Source: DASSFG01 sp035550375
GTDB taxonomy: Bacteria; Planctomycetota; Planctomycetia; Pirellulales; JAICIG01
Direction: 5' to 3'
Assembly: GCA_035550375.1 (NCBI GenBank)
Contig: DASZPH010000125.1
Location: 1 to 64,000, forward strand
Length of the DNA: 64,000 nt
Part shown: positions 62,158 through 64,000 of the stretch, one piece after another
Layout: every line of letters begins with the position of its first letter
Numbering within the stretch: position 1 is the first letter of the stretch
The notes under the pieces: generated by a model
Told to the model about the DNA's origin: nothing
What the model saw: the letters and a program-made list of their open reading frames with translations, nothing else
Database searches by the model: none
Made by a program: the position numbers and the translations under genes

Positions 62158-62466
62158 CTAGCCTTCGATCTTGCTGATGCGCACGCGGGTGAAGATCTGC
62201 CGGTGGCCGTTCTTGCGGCGAAAATTCTTGCGACGCCGCATTTTCTGAACAACCAGCTTGGGACCCTGAACTGGGCCCAGCACCTCCGCGGTGACCGCCG
62301 CGCCTTCGAGCACGCCTTGGCCTAACTTCAAACCGTCGCCGCCGATGGCCAGCACGCGATCGAACCGCACTTGCTCGCCCGAGCCCACGTCGCGGTAATC
62401 GACGACGAGCTCTTCTCCCTCGCTGACTTTATATTGGCGGCCGCCGTCGACGAAAATCGCGTACAT
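62158..62466 (-). CDS. rplU: 50S ribosomal protein L21
   Basis: Encodes 102 residues (MYAIFVDGGRQYKVSEGEEL, then VVDYRDVGSG; GPKLVVQKMRRRKNFRRKNG with HRQIFTRVRI). All features of L21, which binds 23S rRNA near L20, are present. In most bacteria rplU directly precedes rpmA and often obg; here those two lie about 30 kb to the left and another gene surrounds rplU on each side. The downstream neighbour is convergent (54-base gap). Confidence 0.95.
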   Translation of the reverse strand: MYAIFVDGGRQYKVSEGEELVVDYRDVGSGEQVRFDRVLAIGGDGLKLGQGVLEGAAVTAEVLGPVQGPKLVVQKMRRRKNFRRKNGHRQIFTRVRISKIEG

Positions 62467-62626
62467 GATTGTTTTGCTGCAAGGAAACCGCTAACCAGTT
62501 GGTCCGACGTTTTCGCGGCGGATTACTTGAAGCGGCCTAGGTTAGGTCAAGAACTCAACGAGCCTCGTAGTTTAGCAAATGATCTGCCCAGCGTCCATCG
62601 ACAATGCGGCATTTTTCCATCGAACA

Positions 62627-64000
62627 TTAGTCCGACCGCCCATTTCCGGCCGCCGGACGATCAGACCAAGATGCCAGCCCAAGCACTTCAACCTCCTCGG
62701 GTCGGTCGCCAGCAGCGATTCGACGTGCCGCCGCGCGGTAATCTTCGCTTCGCCGAAGCAGCACGTCGGGCGCATAGCGCAGGCCAGCGACAGCTTCATA
62801 GAACTGTGCCGAAAGAGTACACGCCTGCTCCCAGTGAGATCGCTCGATCCCGAAGTGCTCGACGCATTGGGACAACTGGACCGGCGGAGCGACGCCTTCG
62901 GGCAAACCAAGTGCCCGCCTGGCGCGGAGTTGATCGAGCACTTCCTTCGCCAACTCGATATACCCTCGCAATTTCGGATGTTGCGCATCGTGCATCAGGT
63001 GGTCATCGGCAATCCCGTGCGGGCTTAATCGCCGAAAAACATCAGATCCGTCGACCCAGAGCGCGCGGGGATGACGGCGACAGACTTCGTTCGCAGCAGC
63101 GGCAAAGTCGGTTGGACAACGCAGGGGCATGCCGTCCAAATCGCGGGCGCGAGAAAAATGCAGTTCGGCTTCGTCAAACTTTCCCTGCCGCTCGAGCATC
63201 CGAGCCAGACGGAAATGCGATTCGGCAAACAGTGGCTGCTCCGCCAAGAGTCGGCGGAAATCGGGCTCGGCCTCGCCGGGCGACTGTTCTTCCCGGGAGC
63301 AGGCTGCCAGAAAGTCCCGGCGGAAGGCTTCTCGCTCCGCAGCGCTGGCCGTCGCGGCGAGATACGACCGGTTGGGCGGGAAACTCCCCAGATTGCTCGG
63401 CGGGGTCACGACGATCAACAGGGCGTCAAGCTTGTCGCACCAGTCCGCCAGGGCTTCGAGCTGATGCCGATAATTATCGAGAACCGCCGAATATTCGGCA
63501 GGAGTGCAACAGGGGCAATCGACCATTTGGCGGCGGTAAACATCTTCCGGCAGCGCATCGATCTGGTTTCGGTCGATCTGTTGGTTGAAGAAGGAAAGCA
63601 AGTTGGAAAACCGGCAGGCGTGTTGCAACGCGCCCGCCGCGGGAGGCCGCGAGTCGGCGTACCAGGGCCGCCGTGGCCAGCCGTAACGCGTCTGAAACTC
63701 GTTGTGCCCCGCGCACACCAACACCACGTCGGGTCGAAAAGGCAACCGCCTCAAATGCGGTATCATCTGATCGAGGCACGATCCTGCCTGGACAGCCTGC
63801 ATATCCAACCGCACACGGCGACCGGGCAGCAACTGCTCGAGCTGCCAGGCCACGATCTGCGCGATGGAGATTGACGGCGCATAGGGCCATCCGGCCGCGG
63901 TTGATTCTCCGACGACGGCGAAATCGATCGAATTGCCTGGGCCGTCGGCGAGCGTCGTGGGCCCGGGTAAAGCGGGCTGGCGATGAAGCGCGTAGCGGGC
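62627..64000 (-). CDS. SGNH/GDSL-type hydrolase with TPR-like segment (5' end outside window)
   Basis: The frame is open from the right edge (64000) to TAA/TGA at 62627, giving 457 residues of the C-terminal part. SGNH blocks are visible: block I VVGESTAAGWPYAPSISIAQ, with Gly-Glu-Ser in place of Gly-Asp-Ser; block III VVLVCAGHNEFQTRYGWP (Gly-x-Asn); block V HLMHDAQHPKLRGYIE (catalytic Asp and His). A TPR-like pair (FAESHFRLARMLERQGKFDE, then AELHFSRARDLDG) is inserted before block V. The family removes acyl groups from lipids or polysaccharides. Related planctomycete proteins seem to start with a membrane helix and further TPRs, which would lie outside the window. It precedes rplU by 160 bases. 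Confidence 0.82.
   Translation of the reverse strand, partial: ARYALHRQPALPGPTTLADGPGNSIDFAVVGESTAAGWPYAPSISIAQIVAWQLEQLLPGRRVRLDMQAVQAGSCLDQMIPHLRRLPFRPDVVLVCAGHNEFQTRYGWPRRPWYADSRPPAAGALQHACRFSNLLSFFNQQIDRNQIDALPEDVYRRQMVDCPCCTPAEYSAVLDNYRHQLEALADWCDKLDALLIVVTPPSNLGSFPPNRSYLAATASAAEREAFRRDFLAACSREEQSPGEAEPDFRRLLAEQPLFAESHFRLARMLERQGKFDEAELHFSRARDLDGMPLRCPTDFAAAANEVCRRHPRALWVDGSDVFRRLSPHGIADDHLMHDAQHPKLRGYIELAKEVLDQLRARRALGLPEGVAPPVQLSQCVEHFGIERSHWEQACTLSAQFYEAVAGLRYAPDVLLRRSEDYRAAARRIAAGDRPEEVEVLGLASWSDRPAAGNGRSD

Overview
The window looks like a chromosomal piece of a planctomycete, probably of the Pirellula group. It is GC-rich and carries several planctomycete hallmarks: a giant exported protein with a LEPR-XLL-type N-terminal signature and C-terminal DUF4214 repeats, a BBP7-like outer-membrane protein, a J-like protein beside an atypical Hsp70, and many large exported proteins of unknown function. 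TTG and GTG starts are common. The taxonomic call is inferred from gene content only.

Left part (1-7.3 kb): an apparent IS66-type insertion end at the left edge interrupts an alpha/beta hydrolase gene, whose tail overlaps a PRPP synthetase gene, followed by a CheR-type methyltransferase and a Gly/Tyr-rich TPR protein. From 3.6 to 6.8 kb lies a graveyard of broken genes (receiver-domain tail, DUF2267 tail, frameshifted hemerythrin-like gene, orphan DUF4214 piece) around an intact coiled-coil exported protein. A receiver-domain protein lacking its phospho-acceptor aspartate closes the section.

7.4-22 kb: a 3530-residue subtilase-like surface protein (minus strand) diverges from a BBP7-like barrel gene. 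Then come a decayed isoaspartyl methyltransferase gene and a decayed tyrosine integrase directly beside tRNA-Ser(GGA), the scar of an integrative element.

22-33 kb: a minus-strand cluster of a membrane protein, a von Willebrand A protein and an unusual Hsp70 (long N-terminal extension, no lid), with a divergent J-like membrane protein lacking HPD. Next is a run reading leftward: conserved exported protein, rpmA, obg, coaX, a Cys/Met-metabolism PLP enzyme and a BshB1-like deacetylase. rplU, usually the partner of rpmA, lies alone about 30 kb away at 62.2 kb.

33.6-50.4 kb: a DksA/TraR-type zinc-finger protein, a 1502-residue AsmA-like protein, purE-purK (overlapping), a UvrB/UvrC-motif protein, a 28-repeat WD40 protein (four seven-bladed propellers by count), nadD, a VOC protein, miaE, a nucleoside-permease-like MFS transporter with two EF-hands inserted before its last helix, and a hypothetical gene preceded by a promoter, an 8-codon mini-ORF and an intrinsic terminator.

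50.7-64 kb: an inositol-monophosphatase family gene, then two huge overlapping genes encoding three homologous exported modules (the second gene is an in-frame fusion of two modules with an internal signal-peptide-like segment), rplU, and the 3' part of an SGNH hydrolase gene running off the right edge. Most other long open frames are antisense shadows of the GC-rich giant genes.
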